A DNA stretch of 7,637 nt from Balneolales bacterium (GTDB lineage: Bacteria; Bacteroidota; Rhodothermia; Balneolales; Natronogracilivirgulaceae). Location: the NCBI GenBank assembly GCA_007131625.1, contig SLQC01000183.1, forward strand, positions 1 to 7,637. Direction: 5' to 3'. Positions 7,122-7,637 of the stretch are shown here, piece after piece. Both the position numbers and the translations under genes were made by a program. Every line of letters begins with the position of its first letter. The stretch's first letter is position 1. Below the pieces are notes generated by a model, which saw only the letters and a program-made list of their open reading frames with translations, was not told the DNA's origin and did no database searches.

Positions 7122-7490
7122 TCAGTTGTCTGACTTACAGCTCAAATTAATCCGCCCGCTGGGGTTAACTACCAGGCGGATTTTCTCTTGACCCGAAACC
7201 CAACAAAACGTACCAATTGTATCCTCATCCCATCTCATAGCCCGGTTAGGTATGTTGTCCGGATTATTAAGCGTTCCTTGTACCGTGATTTGCCATTGAC
7301 CGCTCGGTGTCTGTACGTAGTTGGAGTTGGTAATTGTACCAACTCCGATAGGTGTGAAGATAGGACCATCAGTGAAGAAATCCTTGTTAACGACGGCTTG
7401 AGCATTTGCGCGAACCGCATCTACCATTGCAAACGCAAATAATAAAACGGCTAACCCGGATTTCTCACAGATATTTTGATATATTTTCAT
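7122..7490 (-). CDS. Small secreted protein of unknown function, two cysteines, PSG repeats
   Basis: A 122-residue protein with a clear signal peptide: charged MKIYQNICEK, hydrophobic core about 12-24, and an Ala-x-Ala site RANA before QAVVNKD at 30/31. The mature protein of about 92 residues has only two cysteines, C96 (IGTFCWVSG) and C118 (INLSCKSDN), well placed for one disulfide. Two short similar segments, TPSGQWQITVQG (61-72) and NPSGRINLSCKS (109-120), suggest two related beta-hairpins. I recall small exported hypothetical proteins with a PSG...NLTC pattern, but cannot name the family. No catalytic motif, lipobox or C-terminal sorting signal is seen, so a soluble periplasmic or released protein is likely. 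The ATG at 7488-7490 has no good Shine-Dalgarno but is directly followed by the signal peptide. It is a single-gene unit by the terminator behind it. Confidence 0.72.
   Translation of the reverse strand: MKIYQNICEKSGLAVLLFAFAMVDAVRANAQAVVNKDFFTDGPIFTPIGVGTITNSNYVQTPSGQWQITVQGTLNNPDNIPNRAMRWDEDTIGTFCWVSGQEKIRLVVNPSGRINLSCKSDN
7323..7346. repeat. Perfect 10-bp inverted repeat inside the small secreted protein gene
   Basis: GGAGTTGGTA (7323-7332) and TACCAACTCC (7337-7346) are exact reverse complements around a 4-base loop. It lies in the coding sequence for the segment VGTITNS, about 145-168 nt after the start codon, and would make a stable hairpin in the mRNA. No T-run follows on the minus strand. 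Confidence 0.85.
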
Positions 7491-7586
7491 AATTAACTGG
7501 AGGGCAAAGAGTAATACTCGTTCTTCAGGGCGAGGGATATGTGCAGAGTGTGCATTTTGAAAAGGGGAGCTACAAAAAAAGCATCG

Positions 7587-7609
7587 GGTTGCGTATATTT
7601 AAGGCAACC
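7587..7609. promoter_or_regulatory. Candidate operator-like dyad GGTTGC-N11-GCAACC
   Basis: Perfect 6-bp arms (7587-7592 and 7604-7609) flank an A/T-rich 11-bp centre, about 100 bp upstream of the small secreted protein gene. The symmetry and A/T centre resemble a regulator-binding site; a plain RNA hairpin is the alternative. No convincing promoter hexamers could be assigned beside it and the right edge of the window cuts off the context. Confidence 0.35.
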
Positions 7610-7637
7610 AAAGACTTATATAATATTCACACAAACC

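Noticed and set aside
1..7637. tRNA, rRNA, CRISPR, transposase or attachment sites
   Set aside because: No cloverleaf, rRNA-like segment, spaced repeat array, transposase motif or flanking direct repeats was seen on either strand by reading.

Overview
The window looks like a chromosomal segment of a Bacteroidota-type Gram-negative bacterium. My best guess is a Balneolota/Rhodothermota relative. The guess rests on four things: a carboxypeptidase-regulatory-domain plus outer-membrane beta-barrel receptor of the PF14905 type, secreted proteins ending in a beta-barrel-like phenylalanine, a GbsR-type MarR regulator next to a LolA-like protein, and mostly weak or A-rich translation starts. No rRNA, tRNA, CRISPR array, insertion sequence or phage gene is visible.

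Layout. Minus strand, 1-2972: an apparent operon read from right to left. It holds a GbsR/MarR-family regulator (2385-2972), a LolA-like 'outer membrane lipoprotein-sorting' protein (1624-2388, 4-bp ATGA overlap with the regulator), an FtsX/MacB-type ABC permease (355-1581, strong Shine-Dalgarno), and a second permease that starts 1 nt after the first one stops and runs off the left edge (1-353). The ATPase is presumably outside the window. Plus strand, 3218-4646: divergent from the regulator, two tandem secreted proteins that are clear paralogs and probably small outer-membrane beta-barrels. The 245-bp divergent region has a candidate promoter for the regulator that overlaps a GTTCA-N8-TGAAC inverted repeat, with a second ACTGAACAT copy 36 bp away.

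Minus strand, 4746-6981: a TonB-dependent-receptor-like outer-membrane protein that is broken. It keeps the signal peptide, carboxypeptidase-regulatory domain, plug and first part of the barrel in one frame and the C-terminal barrel in another. The frames join at 5184-5201, and a large middle part of the barrel appears to be missing, so I read it as an internal-deletion pseudogene (or an assembly error). Minus strand, 7122-7490: a small secreted protein of unknown function with two cysteines and a repeated PSG motif, followed by a good hairpin terminator at 7061-7099.

Working hypothesis (inference): the left two-thirds is one trans-envelope unit. An inner-membrane ABC transporter with two different permeases, a periplasmic LolA-fold carrier and two outer-membrane barrels would move a lipid, lipoprotein or hydrophobic compound, under control of a GbsR-type repressor that reads the divergent promoter region. 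The substrate cannot be told from sequence.
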